Source: Candidula unifasciata (lineage: Eukaryota; Mollusca; Gastropoda; Stylommatophora; Geomitridae). Taken from it: a stretch of DNA of 64,000 bases. Shown here one piece after another: positions 15,001 through 21,307 of the stretch. The notes under the pieces are model-generated. The model did no database searches. It saw only the letters and a program-made list of their open reading frames with translations, and was not told the origin of the DNA. Position 1 is the first letter of the stretch; every line of letters starts with the position of its first letter. The translations under genes and the position numbers were made by a program. The DNA is taken from positions 186,001 to 250,000 of the forward strand of contig CAJHNH020008547.1 in the NCBI GenBank assembly GCA_905116865.2. The letters run 5' to 3'.

Positions 15001-18000
15001 GGATCGTTTGTCCGATGTAGCGGATCTCAGTATGTGGCGGGAATCGTGGGTACCTTGAGGTCTCCCTTGGAAATGAGACATTCCTCCAGAACTCGAAGTT
15101 CTGCCTCGTATTCCCGCTTGGATTGTAAAATTTTTGGGTAAGTTTAATATCTCTTGGACTGTGATATTTCTGTGCATGTTTGACATCTCTCGGACTGTGA
15201 TATTCTTACGTACGTTTGATCTGTCTTGGTTAGCAGCATGCATTGTTGGTTTCGTATTTTCTTTCGTTTTCCCACCTAGTCTATTTTTATCAGCTCCTTC
15301 AATCAAACTTGTTAGCGTTTGTCTCTCACCACTTTTATCTAGGCTCAAGTTTGATGCACGTGTTTCTTCATTATTGCTAGAACTTTGAACATAATTTTCT
15401 ACAATCGCGCTTTTAAAATTCGTTTGGGGGGAATCTGGAACTTTTATCAGAGCAGTTAGACCTGTGTTTTGCAGCTTCGTATTTGTTGGTGTTTTCAAGT
15501 CTGTATCTGTTGATGTTTTCAAGTCAGTTGATTTCTGACTGCACTCTAACGATTGCATTACATTCTTGTTGATCTTCGGTTTGTCGTTGACGACATTCTT
15601 CGAGGATAGGTCATATAGTTGGTCAAATAGTGTTTGGTAACTGCTGATAATTTGATCGACTGGTATATCGCACGCGCGATTAGTTGTTTCCTGTGCCTCT
15701 GGTTTTCTAAGAATTGTTCCTAATGCCTGAGCTGCTTTTGCTGTCGGTGACTTCAGAATATTTTGAAGAAGATCGAAATACGTGCGTGGTTTGTGTGATT
15801 CTTTGAAATCTTCACCGGAAGTCGCTTCGTGTTCGTTGTTTGCAGCAGAAGAAACATTGCGCGTGTTTACATTTTCATCTTCTCCGTCTACAAGTGGTGA
15901 ACCCGACTGTTTAGGTAAATTCTCATGTGTACTTTCAGAGTTGTCGATACTGTAGCTGCTTTGAATTGGCGCTTCTGCATTTTTTGTGCTTCTATAAAGT
16001 GATCCCGATTGAAGAGCTGCACCTGTTACGAGTGTAACCCTAGCTTGCGTTGTCGCTTTTTCTTTTCCTTCAGGAAGCAACGACCCACAACCAGACTCAG
16101 TTTGTTTCTCTTTCCCAAACGCTGGGTAAACTTTACTCTGTCCAGCATTGCAGACTCCATTTGGCTGCTTCATATTTGTTTTCGCGCCCACTTGATTGAA
16201 CCTAGTACCATGTTCATAGTGTGTTCGCTGCTTCACATCTTGTACTGGATGGGCACTCATATTGGAAGTTCTTGGTGTCCCCGCGTGTATGTTCGTGGAT
16301 GGCTTCAGATAGTAATGAGATTGTGTTGATCGCATCATAGAAGGAATACTACCCGACGACTTCTTCCCTGTCAAATATATGTTACCAAAAAGACTACTAT
16401 GCGTCTTTGCTGGGGGTTTGTGAGCCTTTAATGATGCACTCCAGACTTTTGTACCAGTTACTGTATCCTTTTGCTTTGGTTTCAACGCTTCCGCAATCTG
16501 GGACGGCTGTCGCTTCGTCTGAGTTTTTCCATATTGGTGGGGTACGGTTCTCTGTTTTACGAATCCGAACTTAACGGGTGCGATGCCTGGAAAATGTCCT
16601 GTCTGCTCTAAATTCGAATTCCTTTCTTTATGCGCGATCTGCCTTGGGGATTTCTGGTTACAGCGCGATGTTGAGACAGCATGTGTGTTGCGAGCCCTGC
16701 ACAATGTACTGGCACTAGCATCAGCAGAATGAAATCGTCTCCTGTGCTTTTCTATTTGATTTTTAATTCTCCATGATGCCCAGAAGCCTGCACGTTGAGA
16801 AGCACGACAACCGGTATTCTGATACACTTCGGATGATTTGGCGTCCTTTGATTTTGAACGGGCTGATCTGTGACACTTCCGGCTTGGGCGGTTGCGTTTC
16901 TTCTTAGCTACTTGCCTTGACTGGACTTCCGCCACACTCTGAGGTGAGGCCGGCTGGACTTGGGAGTGTTGATTGTTTTCCAGTGCCCTTTGCTTTCTTT
17001 CAGTTAGTATCTGCAGTGCGATTTGTTTATAGCGGGCTATCTCCTCCTCTGGCATTGGAAAGAATGAGGTCTTCCTGGCAGTTGTGCTGGTGGCTGTACT
17101 GACAGACTGTGAACTGTTGAAACAGTCTTGGCTGTGCGTTACGGTATCCCACTTCTTTCCCTCAGATACGGACAAGGATGTACTAGGCTCGTTAAGATTC
17201 AACGCTGGCTCCCCCTGGGGTACCCAGCTGGATCTATCTTCATTATCTATGTAAAACGGAGCGTGTGATTTCTGATGTTCAGTCCGTTTCACTGACCAGT
17301 CTCTGGCATATGGCTTGTTGTGTTTGTTACCGTCGTGGCAGTATGTTTGGCGTGAGACTGGGGTCACTTGCTTTGGCACAGCATTCTGACGGTCTGACTT
17401 GCTCGAAATCAGGTCTATATTTTCTTTCGGTGTGTTATTTCCTGCCGGCTGATTTCCTAAAGTGTTTTTCGGGGATACAAATGATACATCTGCCGAATCT
17501 TCTGAATAGGGTTCTTTTTGTTTTTCCTGTGCGGTAATTTCACAAGAGCTTTTTAATTTGTTGTTGCATTCTTCCTCTTTACAGTACTTGTTATAGTAGC
17601 TGTCATCGGAGACTGAGGACGCTGCGCCCTCTTCATCGCCATGTTCGCTATCTTGCCCTTCTTCTTCCTCGCCCAGTTCATCATCATCGTCGTCATCATC
17701 ATCATCGTCATCATCCTCATCATCATCATCATCATCATCACCACTATCGCCATCTTCACTACTGCCACTGATTTCATCTTCGCTATCCTCATTAGTGCAG
17801 TCTTCAGACTCGCTGCTGTTACAAATATCTTCTAGCTGTTCTTTATCTTGCCTGCTCGTTACAGGTAAGGATCTATTAATTCTCCGTGATGTCGGAGATT
17901 CCCGATGTGAACGCAAAATACTAGCTGGTGAGGTTTCTACTTCGCTGGTATCAGTGCTTTGACAGCTAAATGACTCCGAGTGTGTGCTAGGGGACATCAG

Positions 18001-18657
18001 CCCAATATTGGACCCAGAAATTCTAATATAATCCCGACTGTCCATACCAGCAGTAAGTGTGGCAGCAAGTGTTGTAGTGTCAGATGGCATGTACTCGGAA
18101 GATCTACTAGAGCCCAAATTGCCACATTTCTCTCGTTTCGTATGCAGTAAGTTTCGAACATGGACCTTTTCTACACACACTGTCTGTTTTAACACAGAAG
18201 ATCCGCGAGAAGAGTTATGGTTGCTCCTAGAGCTACCTTTGATTGTGTGGTCGCTTTGATAGAGACTTGGTTGTACGAGGACTTTCTCGGACCTCTGAGT
18301 ATCTGACACCTTAGGTCGAAGAACAGTGCATTTGTCTTCATCTAGAATGCGTATTTCCATTGCTTCCCAATCGCTGGCATTCTTGAGACAGTCGGTCACA
18401 TCCAGTGGGAACATAGTGCAGACTTTGCTTGATGATTTCTCTCGCATGCAATGTTTGCTTTCATGCTGTGCTTCAGATGTGTAACACACTGGTATTTTCC
18501 TTGAAGCCAAATCTCCCACAGACTGGGCGTGTAGCATGCAGTCTCGCGACTGGCTTCTCTTGTAGCGTCTCCTCAGGAGTACGCTAGACTTCCTGATGTG
18601 ACCTGGTGACTTCGATGGCGAGTGACACTTTTTACGCCGCTCCACAGATCCTGGCAT
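1..18657 (-). CDS. Giant single-exon gene, unknown function, 3' end beyond the window
   Basis: One minus-strand frame stays open from an ATG at 18657 to base 1: 6,219 codons with no stop and no need for introns. I read it through codon by codon. An in-frame TGA lies three codons before this ATG, which has A at -3, so the start is well defined. The stop lies left of the window. The protein begins MPGSVERRKKCHSPSKS and is rich in Ser, Thr, Glu, Lys, Gln and Asn. I saw no signal peptide, membrane segment or catalytic domain, so it is probably intracellular and largely disordered. Landmarks are an Asp/Glu tract (about residues 300-340), a charged E/K/R/Q-rich zone (about 2,200-3,200), five 14-residue repeats (about 2,501-2,573), degenerate 16-18-residue repeats (about 3,580-3,695) and a basic patch near residue 5,200. 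I do not recognise the family; a scaffold or cytoskeletal role would be guesswork. Confidence 0.93.
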   Translation of the reverse strand, partial: MPGSVERRKKCHSPSKSPGHIRKSSVLLRRRYKRSQSRDCMLHAQSVGDLASRKIPVCYTSEAQHESKHCMREKSSSKVCTMFPLDVTDCLKNASDWEAMEIRILDEDKCTVLRPKVSDTQRSEKVLVQPSLYQSDHTIKGSSRSNHNSSRGSSVLKQTVCVEKVHVRNLLHTKREKCGNLGSSRSSEYMPSDTTTLAATLTAGMDSRDYIRISGSNIGLMSPSTHSESFSCQSTDTSEVETSPASILRSHRESPTSRRINRSLPVTSRQDKEQLEDICNSSESEDCTNEDSEDEISGSSEDGDSGDDDDDDDEDDDDDDDDDDDDELGEEEEGQDSEHGDEEGAASSVSDDSYYNKYCKEEECNNKLKSSCEITAQEKQKEPYSEDSADVSFVSPKNTLGNQPAGNNTPKENIDLISSKSDRQNAVPKQVTPVSRQTYCHDGNKHNKPYARDWSVKRTEHQKSHAPFYIDNEDRSSWVPQGEPALNLNEPSTSLSVSEGKKWDTVTHSQDCFNSSQSVSTATSTTARKTSFFPMPEEEIARYKQIALQILTERKQRALENNQHSQVQPASPQSVAEVQSRQVAKKKRNRPSRKCHRSARSKSKDAKSSEVYQNTGCRASQRAGFWASWRIKNQIEKHRRRFHSADASASTLCRARNTHAVSTSRCNQKSPRQIAHKERNSNLEQTGHFPGIAPVKFGFVKQRTVPHQYGKTQTKRQPSQIAEALKPKQKDTVTGTKVWSASLKAHKPPAKTHSSLFGNIYLTGKKSSGSIPSMMRSTQSHYYLKPSTNIHAGTPRTSNMSAHPVQDVKQRTHYEHGTRFNQVGAKTNMKQPNGVCNAGQSKVYPAFGKEKQTESGCGSLLPEGKEKATTQARVTLVTGAALQSGSLYRSTKNAEAPIQSSYSIDNSESTHENLPKQSGSPLVDGEDENVNTRNVSSAANNEHEATSGEDFKESHKPRTYFDLLQNILKSPTAKAAQALGTILRKPEAQETTNRACDIPVDQIISSYQTLFDQLYDLSSKNVVNDKPKINKNVMQSLECSQKSTDLKTSTDTDLKTPTNTKLQNTGLTALIKVPDSPQTNFKSAIVENYVQSSSNNEETRASNLSLDKSGERQTLTSLIEGADKNRLGGKTKENTKPTMHAANQDRSNVRKNITVREMSNMHRNITVQEILNLPKNFTIQAGIRGRTSSSGGMSHFQGRPQGTHDSRHILRSATSDKRSATDNRHENRRSKSSHDSSETRKTTGRQIDHTQRNPAVEVRWNRTLRVASLENNTNHKMPAWSSYCKNSTKGTFNKSATTNAIKRISFSDSSCGIKPKINTFLKTSFSCTRQPAVAAAATSTTVFRINAEESSLHKSKQISENKDLPQKVPVDGKRKSVEQAVTKATHVGLINATGTSVQCMTTIQSNPESSSRLDKFLVHKECTSSIKAHALVTAQASSRLMATDRTKLAVEGEPFMKENSNVARNPAADSESRELCTSNLQINGQYQQVQDHLNSNRRVKCSTESDGSTRPYPAITIFAPQACLNILTPKPSSFFSDRTSGEKEGVKELECVKNVSSINSHQHLPVTVDAEVPTDGPILRVDSNKDTKQYQKSVKEAPDNALQLKNVPTQRRPIRSVVKSNSEQWTPRDETCTRKMQREIPKGVFPERQKQEHFRYRLLASKSTLTQVPCQRDQHALCSTQQCKKVGCTIPPGVFSDVPTDSLKMLTKDKASVTISRPSSPASLLAKAPEVSRNMQTCASSADVERGSVLPREASSRDTDQKIITKLNPRNVNGDQQVTIKNICAKKTKSEVGCPHGEQGCSKSKGTRADRKSCISWSKQHLTKSQEGKDKYFVNSTALRAIFVEPYPPFHRLADKHRCDLEANRRPLAWQKRRCRSAEGFDVKNATSRLFTYGKKKLPAERASPCGAGKPLKNDPHLRPSASNCALYQDTSREKLFDPGQVKHVDPKTEVFVDSKSTSDISRIQHGGDADRNFLNRTSMPDKWPGSTVNASSSKQETKTSEKWGTPPWKPTVSEDESELSDGSSLQAVRKHIVANTCRMIIRESRNLIVSNLQRPTREDSPQKATPANTKYDHELSEVQPQGGCLQTLMNQAINQTKDSTNQGVVLLSHETSKVPAGINNDIISDVSMKTRAKNHIPKQSVVSSKSFIEGSRHKLAVTNLHDSPIRLTGEPANGAPDNLCHIQLESASLSKPDMSSHNTSASDVECDEVKDFGSNINDMSGSSKRAIQGKQHKPAHNGISAQVCQHCPDEDNFHDAEKDKKVLNINTVIPVVENIHENTQMLLAQQEVINITTEDTDTTHHKQIINGFFQKDVNDRTDVASTCVSENEKVSDQEHSQKREDRENTNTDPRSRDKEQNSEDYGQRRKGKQARNISEQGSSAFCKESENTYDVDIGKEDQDEEEKVNHREQTSDEIWRNNRSRRQKDRSADEHQKHACEALESSIQNRKEDQKKGTDKEFQARQEEHEDDGHDHKFNVLEFVQGSAMQVTKERIKENAFTRQENVDTWQRSQHLDEKNVDTWQRNQNLDEKNVDTWQRSRHVDEKNVDTWQRSQNLDEKNVDTWQRSRHVDEKNAYLLQRCRNTETRVGDRRQDNIRATEQKNSVADENTIETCGREKAFRRKDIGSENRDEKYNKNMEQEDNRESRTTENEGIDKRHDCRDVWRDRRGTMQKSRSLERKKDISQTNQKVVHVRSESSQQSRRMGRDVAETGLEDTKIRRVKTHGKSVNDKYSDSEEESADTKGTNTSARQIREVQERSRNEALTSGENGVCIVIREQTRKLAETIADTNEQRNIDLDQKGEKHKENETYLKERVAKLEESEMFMGDTDQRQQRADSRPDNRDQMHHTSEDEQDQRSEQKGQCLQETEEPLQQIRIDGQETEIGTNINVPERDLCSGMKHTNLAVSLESREQSDTEQESTTTDIQLQETDTESRKTDQVFEENNKNYDRKLTERCAYEDPEDCADLVKEQNTEADPENINNMQEIRSANEGSHMRHIRHQDCIIEEEGTTRYRNIGKSAHDTPNRSGKYPRFGQKSKECGLNVRGKAKKVGATVGHSDEDQTSRPYPDRDTNIKYTDRKISRAGYESKDSDEEHSRDTCQDKHRLQRLRNQEHTNSDNEQQRTDSLQEGTDELYISGNINLQSRDTAHIYKLNKHEILLTAQASQQKDKLECEEEVCFSEVEKVHAEHAPKPETCGRKTYKDEESDEIHQYLKHTTGSVASTTQTEETCLTALTSPRTPVQTRDQQTEMEENFVLLSKQADRNVIGGTEYDLQENRLFHRQEQQTCRTANTGICLADQRTGHVCSPEELLTHKRSPQYSQESFVPPTYAFKRHDMQINSQQERLRGIQQPDQCLVCDISCVCYQPTEMIINLPLSPVAENATVLVQTVSSTDSLSSAPGIRCRHSGKQFKSCEAVVKPPSHNDEANVSHLYDGLHQPKRSARKKIWNTDSELLLCNEANVASTNTPTSMQKLPEGNCDVIDLQCSYLSALSHWKPSVATDDIEGPVNKALIDVIPADTSSWNLRTPFTQKTGRCRFAVDLSTCPGQSASSCAMDNDYSGCLFHVKVDDLMDAHTRQLQRKETDDETVKDRAYSQLKTEPDDEAYTHYRMRKRTKDDTFSAHTHCRMRNEATHSTITTPTHIELGNELNDDTVSAHTYYIRRKEANGSTINVHAHSQLRNEVKDGTMEANTQHQQQNEPNEVEFQFLVAREQETLLISRHLHNVGDSSGTHGATDFTVICDSSIRFKPAHLCVDSLDNVLDTAFVHWNLESKDSRIFETTSMEQADRQTKHTEIETHQTEKVTSHSTTNLQINHPNDTLQCTQAKSCQKNPKGGKAETANEPALPTPQNTLSTRLSLIVKPSEPPSLGNTHKIIQGAPTISSMAGDHCDFYSKHLQQDLHSEMPYTLEDISSPDELHTRTSVATRSPCYVSDEPKPGRGNLFQSKLSTESITATKATLCGVCRSTEKLGKDFQPPETLLRDLPKSIPPAQTEHDPLQKIHSDGVSVSCTQEALVQKNTIHSNEERWQACMSTSKSADTRAVSHGTEQSASCCPRPAKSQTAIPRVPRVCLLVSHGGCAVQGERTRQTPAHVSFKDECPLGITSNYQQTKVMNSKLEKQDENRIHHKIDELASITDNKRNNNVEEVKRSWKYIEHSGARVNDTVVKPREDVSCPYSECVATTQHVLVVPPSNSSNGSVTTSIRQKHANPSPCPLLQHRIVMRTRKEAWNTEYVFPHFLDEIKLRQPGDFLRLSFSGHNKNMTHSIDPEDKESSSVTTSTRNTIQHNSSKSVQTETTQDSSVANHISAVSHTWHGSDQDRAELTAQRSLQTRLSHETSTQTLLKQSDFDDSLRLHQSVIIDKQGQITLLKDSCIGTSDLGTESDGPVLEAGTSKIEELVTLDESCSGVPQVTSTLGCLKSLCSPLSSPSSKTEGIIRRVLTRSPDVKNSHIQQKAMENLELFVKSARERNFSSSEPRTSPPCKPSTHSPACHCKMMSLQDFVISNPVQRALSFKQLNVLEKENSLRDTKMHTDCSESIVTYSKPSTDNTQPSTNNDQMYINVNKQTSPQTGANTLQKQAANIKCLINSASLPISTSQSCLSASKLHFSGCTQTISTIPATSAINAASDFYQEVTQKALPGDHKVMLIPCRPNATFTILSSQDGNLGQPITEPPRSPNLPVADNEIFKATVATNSDETHHMCISKAEICNVYSAEDRRQALEDLERMHNALNETTGPSSVYAASGTEKSQSASFTRICTNPFLQSGTNPFMPGAPLHKVASCQIEPQLDVQKQPAPPVTSKPNLLLHTKAKQLVFDEGGKIVEDWARFGSNRQDSLVSSSCLFKDNTDRPNLSTIGEFISPRTAVSENRCENLGHDSESKSPCKSSWRYVKGEEDLMLFSDASRDADRIKLGETRCPGDADLTETSVCPLIVLFNAEDPCSATRDEHLCEMPKPDRYVNNIANGGHGDKALLGQEAGKRRQINPNSGNNVEFTKGATSFQKTLVSFTEQSRPVYSSLGNSGALERGYKTSVYSVNNSISENLTSHCLLLKTVHGLQTSSASCLVSDSSEEMLTEEATDVSSSSPNLPSRISQHHSEDGVPCILSNSLSFCQTQANDPAANLNILETVTTLTSKFMDIFNGWKKNFYKSKGKHSRKHPVPNLGRHRHYCYTPISKSGYPYRKSRNETKKPYRTSQQQIGSCHQEKNCPMRLPKKHLEVHNQKACNLHKYGRKHKSSAMKKCSNVKSSNTATSAHSDDYVSTSISSQQKVNFRRRKRRTGKMSDELCMTPHAYTEYRRLPLSSSNSESFQLRAMSSAANTVNEIRSNINQSTVSDVKTYSFTTVEAAVDTESTKYPEAAIDTESTKDHIVSHQDMLHAYDTQSPDSYHNYPHVFLPQYPHMYVSVHNSGCYVMPNMPFLSTVFTILDDSCEAYLPDQQTKPPKLVLVDDEVNDQATVGGDIEAESTAAAVLPITEKQGAPFLPTTQEQQHNSFSQDTSCKHKIKLDQREPKQLAQSASEHSTKDLRDFKHSRTCNYVRYVDVVPLLPNAAVLEDKCAKQAGTCEVLGEIVRLAEDLENSWKEASLKEPFRNYRNEPKTNRYDTAVFVKSTNYSELSSSNLEYDVARFSASGYPSLHGHYFIKEDLSSPPKRRSCDHPTRTPCPAGVSISKQSPETGRHVGTDYYELGLEKGCNNVPCAAHVPIPSMTFENRFQGYRKESAPYLYHESSSTHPKFLTKFKDKPPIDGGASITYSYKGRKEYFNYIFGGGSPLSSSSTDCSGERESSTEAEVKAKIKDEKQYPFDDCEPDTYDELGSLCSEMQDTTSKLYQGDVEFGTCKDQTCTYESKSLSLDPTFEAMLAKELAASPHTISNMATQTIPQVKRCTSCSHHYFGATLECSKTKTAETRLITENQICQLSTEHVNKFPIEQRYLKPVGKNYQRPPGYLQDLDYKNQAAPIWNMGLIALRSAPVTRSCFTQTDRPVPGQESHRPNMVEIRDLMGRCIKSRHFRYYVQHIVDERVRTTLRQNIICTNDCKRIEKTRTVSPLKINKKRQRLLNEACADVNPSVRHTVVQASLPSYTFQDVTNQQAPNTATAKSLLSQKSSSNRSISVKPVLEESRNQEGQLKFQWPCSIQDCMSHRTSDHFRTNNKQLANNLQSENSLPEKINLFLENSKMPSSLDFKQASNDNTTNGIVSRSFPTLATTSKVGLEGKVIKTGNSAVLAGS
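7576..7910 (-). repeat. Degenerate 16-18-residue repeats in the giant protein
   Basis: About six imperfect units occupy roughly residues 3,580-3,695. They share the pattern D-D/G-T, then A-H-T-H/Y, then R-x-R-N/K-E; examples are DDTFSAHTHCRMRNE and DDTVSAHTYYIRRKE. The units differ much more from each other than the 42-bp block does, so this is an older internal duplication. No known domain is recognised. Confidence 0.6.
10938..11155 (-). repeat. In-frame 42-bp tandem repeat, five copies (14 residues each)
   Basis: Five copies of a 42-bp unit keep the reading frame of the giant ORF. Each copy encodes a 14-residue unit containing DEKNVDTWQR, followed by a variable SQHL, NQNL or SRHV segment. 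The units alternate between an NQNL/SQNL type and an SRHV type, so the block partly behaves as 84-bp dimers. The DNA is nearly identical between copies, which points to recent expansion. The repeat is charged, with one Trp per unit. Confidence 0.9.
17637..17755 (-). repeat. Acidic Asp/Glu codon tract in the giant protein
   Basis: On the minus strand this is an almost unbroken run of GAT/GAC codons followed by GAG/GAA codons, giving a poly-Asp stretch of more than 20 residues and then a Glu-rich stretch. It lies about residues 300-340 of the giant ORF. GAT and GAC are mixed, so it is not a pure trinucleotide slippage tract, which suggests selection for the acidic peptide. Such tracts commonly bind basic proteins such as histones or act as charged spacers; which applies here is unknown. 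Confidence 0.85.
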
Positions 18658-18665
18658 AGTGTCTC

Positions 18666-18690
18666 ACTGTGAACATGGAGAATAGAATTC
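18666..18690 (-). promoter_or_regulatory. Possible 3' splice site just before the giant ORF
   Basis: On the minus strand a pyrimidine-rich stretch ends in TTCACAG, nine bases before the ATG at 18657. If used, it would place an intron in the 5' UTR and make the giant coding region the second exon. The in-frame TGA immediately after the AG means coding would still have to start at 18657. This rests on sequence match only. Confidence 0.3.
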
Positions 18691-18794
18691 ATGCATTTCT
18701 CTGTCTTCCCCTCCTCCTCCTCCACCCCTTTTCCCTTTCTTCTTCGTCTAATTCTCCTCTCCTGTCTTTAACAAAATGTCGCATCCTGAGCTAC

Positions 18795-18796
<2 letters not shown>

Positions 18797-18886
<90 letters not shown>

Positions 18887-18893
18887 TCTTATA
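18797..18893. repeat. (TA)n microsatellite, about 90 bp
   Basis: Near-perfect alternating TA lies about 140 bp upstream of the giant ORF start, followed by a T-rich stretch. The stretch between the repeat and the ATG is purine-rich on the minus strand (GGAGGAGGAGG-type). Confidence 0.97.
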
Positions 18894-19083
18894 TTTTTTT
18901 TTTATTTTGTTGTAGGTGTTATTTATTGTGTTCGTTTACAGCACGGCTATGCTATTGTTCCCTTTGTTGACACATATGTTTTCTGACAGAGTGAACCTTC
19001 CTGGTGGTAACGATATGTCCGCCTGTCTCTGATTACTTAGTCAAGAATTGTTAGGGCAGTGGCCCTCACCCTTCCCACTGCAG

Positions 19084-19953
19084 CGACCCTTTAATACAGT
19101 TACTCGTGTTGTGGCCACCCTTTAATACAGTTACTCGTGTTGTGGCCACCCTTTAATACAGTTACTCGTGTTGTGGCCACCCTTTAATACAGTTACTCGT
19201 GTTGTGGCCACCCTTTAATACAGTTACTCGTGTTGTGGCCACCCTTTAATACAGTTACTGGTGTTGTGGCCACCCTTTAATACAGTTACTCGTGTTGTGG
19301 CCACCCTTTAATACAGTTACTGGTGTTGTGGCCACCCTTTAATACAGTTACTCGTGTTGTGGCCACCCTTTAATACAGTTACTCGTGTTGTGGCCACCCT
19401 TTAATACAGTTACTGGTGTTGTGGCCACCCTTTAATACAGTTACTCGTGTTGTGGCCACCCTTTAATACAGTTACTGGTGTTGTGGCCACCCTTTAATAC
19501 AGTTACTCGTGTTGTGGCCACCCTTTAATACAGTTACTCGTGTTGTGGCCACCCTTTAATACAGTTACTCGTGTTGTGGCCACCCTTTAATACAGTTACT
19601 CGTGTTGTGGCCACCCTTTAATACAGTTACTCGTGTTGTGGCCACCCTTTAATACAGTTACTGGTGTTGTGGCCACCCTTTAATACAGTTACTGGTGTTG
19701 TGGCCACCCTTTAATACAGTTACTGGTGTTGTGGCCACCCTTTAATACAGTTACTGGTGTTGTGGCCACCCTTTAATACAGTTACTGGTGTTGTGGCGAC
19801 CCTTTAATACAGTTACTGGTGTTGTGGCCACCCTTTAATACAGTTACTGGTGTTGTGGCCACCCTTTAATACAGTTACTGGTGTTGTGGCCACCCTTTAA
19901 TACAGTTACTGGTGTTGTGGCCACCCTTTAATACAGTTACTGGTGTTGTGGCG
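19084..19953. repeat. 31-bp minisatellite, about 28 copies
   Basis: The unit reads ccctttaatacagttact, then C/G, then gtgttgtggcca (31 bp). Two subtypes differ at one base (ctCgtg versus ctGgtg). They are mixed in the left half, while the last ~300 bp are all of the G type. 31 is not a multiple of three, so no frame is open across it. Confidence 0.97.
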
Positions 19954-19977
19954 ACACCCAACCATACAGTTATTTTC

Positions 19978-20640
19978 GTTGCCACTTGGTAACCCTAACG
20001 AATGTGTGTCTACCGATGGTCTTAGGCAACCCTTGTTGCCACTTGGTAACCCTAACGAATGTGTGTCTACCGATGGTCTTAGGCAACCCTTGTTGCCACT
20101 TGGTAACCCTAACGAATGTGTGTCTACCGATGGTAACCCCCTAACGAATGTGTGTCTACCGATGGTCTTAGGCAACCCTTGTTGCCACTTGGTAACCCTA
20201 ACGAATGTGTGTCTACCGATGGTCTTAGGCAACCCTTGTTGCCACTTGGTAACCCTAACGAATGTGTGTCTACCGATGGTCTTAGGCAACCCTTGTTGCC
20301 ACTTGGTAACCCTAACGAATGTGTGTCTACCGATGGTCTTAGGCAACCCTTGTTGCCACTTGGTAACCCTAACGAATGTGTGTCTACCGATGGTCTTAGG
20401 CAACCCTTGTTGCCACTTGGTAACCCTAACGAATGTGTGTCTACCGATGGTCTTAGGCAACCCTTGTTGCCACTTGGTAACCCTAACGAATGTGTGTCTA
20501 CCGATGGTCTTAGGCAACCCTTGTTGCCACTTGGTAACCCTAACGAATGTGTGTCTACCGATGGTCTTAGGCAACCCTTGTTGCCACTTGGTAACCCTAA
20601 CGAATGTGTGTCTACCGATGGTCTTAGGCAACCCTTGTGA
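19978..20640. repeat. 57-bp minisatellite, about 11.7 copies
   Basis: The unit contains ggtaaccctaacgaatgtg and cttaggcaacccttgttgcc. One unit near 20131-20150 has lost about half its length. Because 57 is 19 codons and the unit lacks stops in several frames, ORFs of 160-240 codons are open on both strands; these are by-products. Each unit carries TAACCCTAAC, a telomere-like motif. Confidence 0.97.
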
Positions 20641-20880
20641 AAGGCTCGTTTAACCTACACAAGGAATTAGTCGACGAAAGAGACAAATAGCACAACTGTA
20701 TTGTAAACAGACTAGTCTTATGTACATGTTCTAGCTGAAACCAAAGCTGACAGCTCCCTTTTGTTATAGTCTATGAACTAATTTGATCTCAGACAGTCCT
20801 TTCGGAGACAGAAAACCTTTATTGGGCTACAGGGACTCCCTAACTCCTGCTAAGACCCGCAAACAAATATATGGGACGGG
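20641..20880. other. Spacer with no recognised feature
   Basis: About 240 bp of ordinary sequence separate the 57-bp and 34-bp arrays. It ends in a G-rich stretch (20878-20902) with runs of six and more than ten G, which could form a G-quadruplex. No gene is supported. Confidence 0.5.
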
Positions 20881-20921
20881 GCGTGGGGGGTGGGGGGGGG
20901 GGCGGTCAGTGATGGTGGGTT

Positions 20922-21292
20922 CCCAGTGTCCGGCACCTCTGCTTGGGTGTCAGTTCCCATTGCCCGGCACCTCTGCTTGGGTGTCAGTTCCCACTGTCCG
21001 GCACCTCTGCTTGGGTGTCAGTTCCCATTGCCCGGCACCTCTGCTTGGGTGTCAGTTCCCATTGCCCGGCACCTCTGCTTGGGTGTCAGTTCCCACTGCC
21101 CGGCACCTCTGCTTGGGTGTCAGTTCCCACTGCCCGGCACCTCTGCTTGGGTGTCAGTTCCCAGTGTCCGGCACATCTGCTTGGCTGTCAGTTCCCATTG
21201 TCCGGCACCTATTCGTGGGTGTCAGTTCCCAGTGTCCGGCACCTATTCGTGGGTGTCAGTTCCCAGTTTCTGGCACCTCCTATTTTGTGTCA
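20922..21292. repeat. 34-bp minisatellite, about 11 copies
   Basis: The unit contains gtgtcagttccca followed by cggcacctctgcttgg (34 bp). Copies differ mainly at cattgcc versus cactgtcc and, at the right end, cctattcg replaces cctctgct. The frame shifts by one base per unit, so all three plus frames carry similar ORFs, all artefacts. Confidence 0.95.
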
Positions 21293-21307
21293 GTTCGCAG
21301 AGCAGAA

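Noticed and set aside
1..18650. Many plus-strand ORFs of 60-250 codons, for example at 10178-10936 and 11353-11991
   Set aside because: They lie inside the minus-strand giant ORF, are Cys/Leu/Phe-rich in the way antisense frames of acidic/Gln-rich coding sequence are, and show no domains.
19906..20653. ORFs of 236-241 codons on both strands
   Set aside because: Open only because the 57-bp satellite unit is a multiple of three and lacks stops; there is no independent coding signal.
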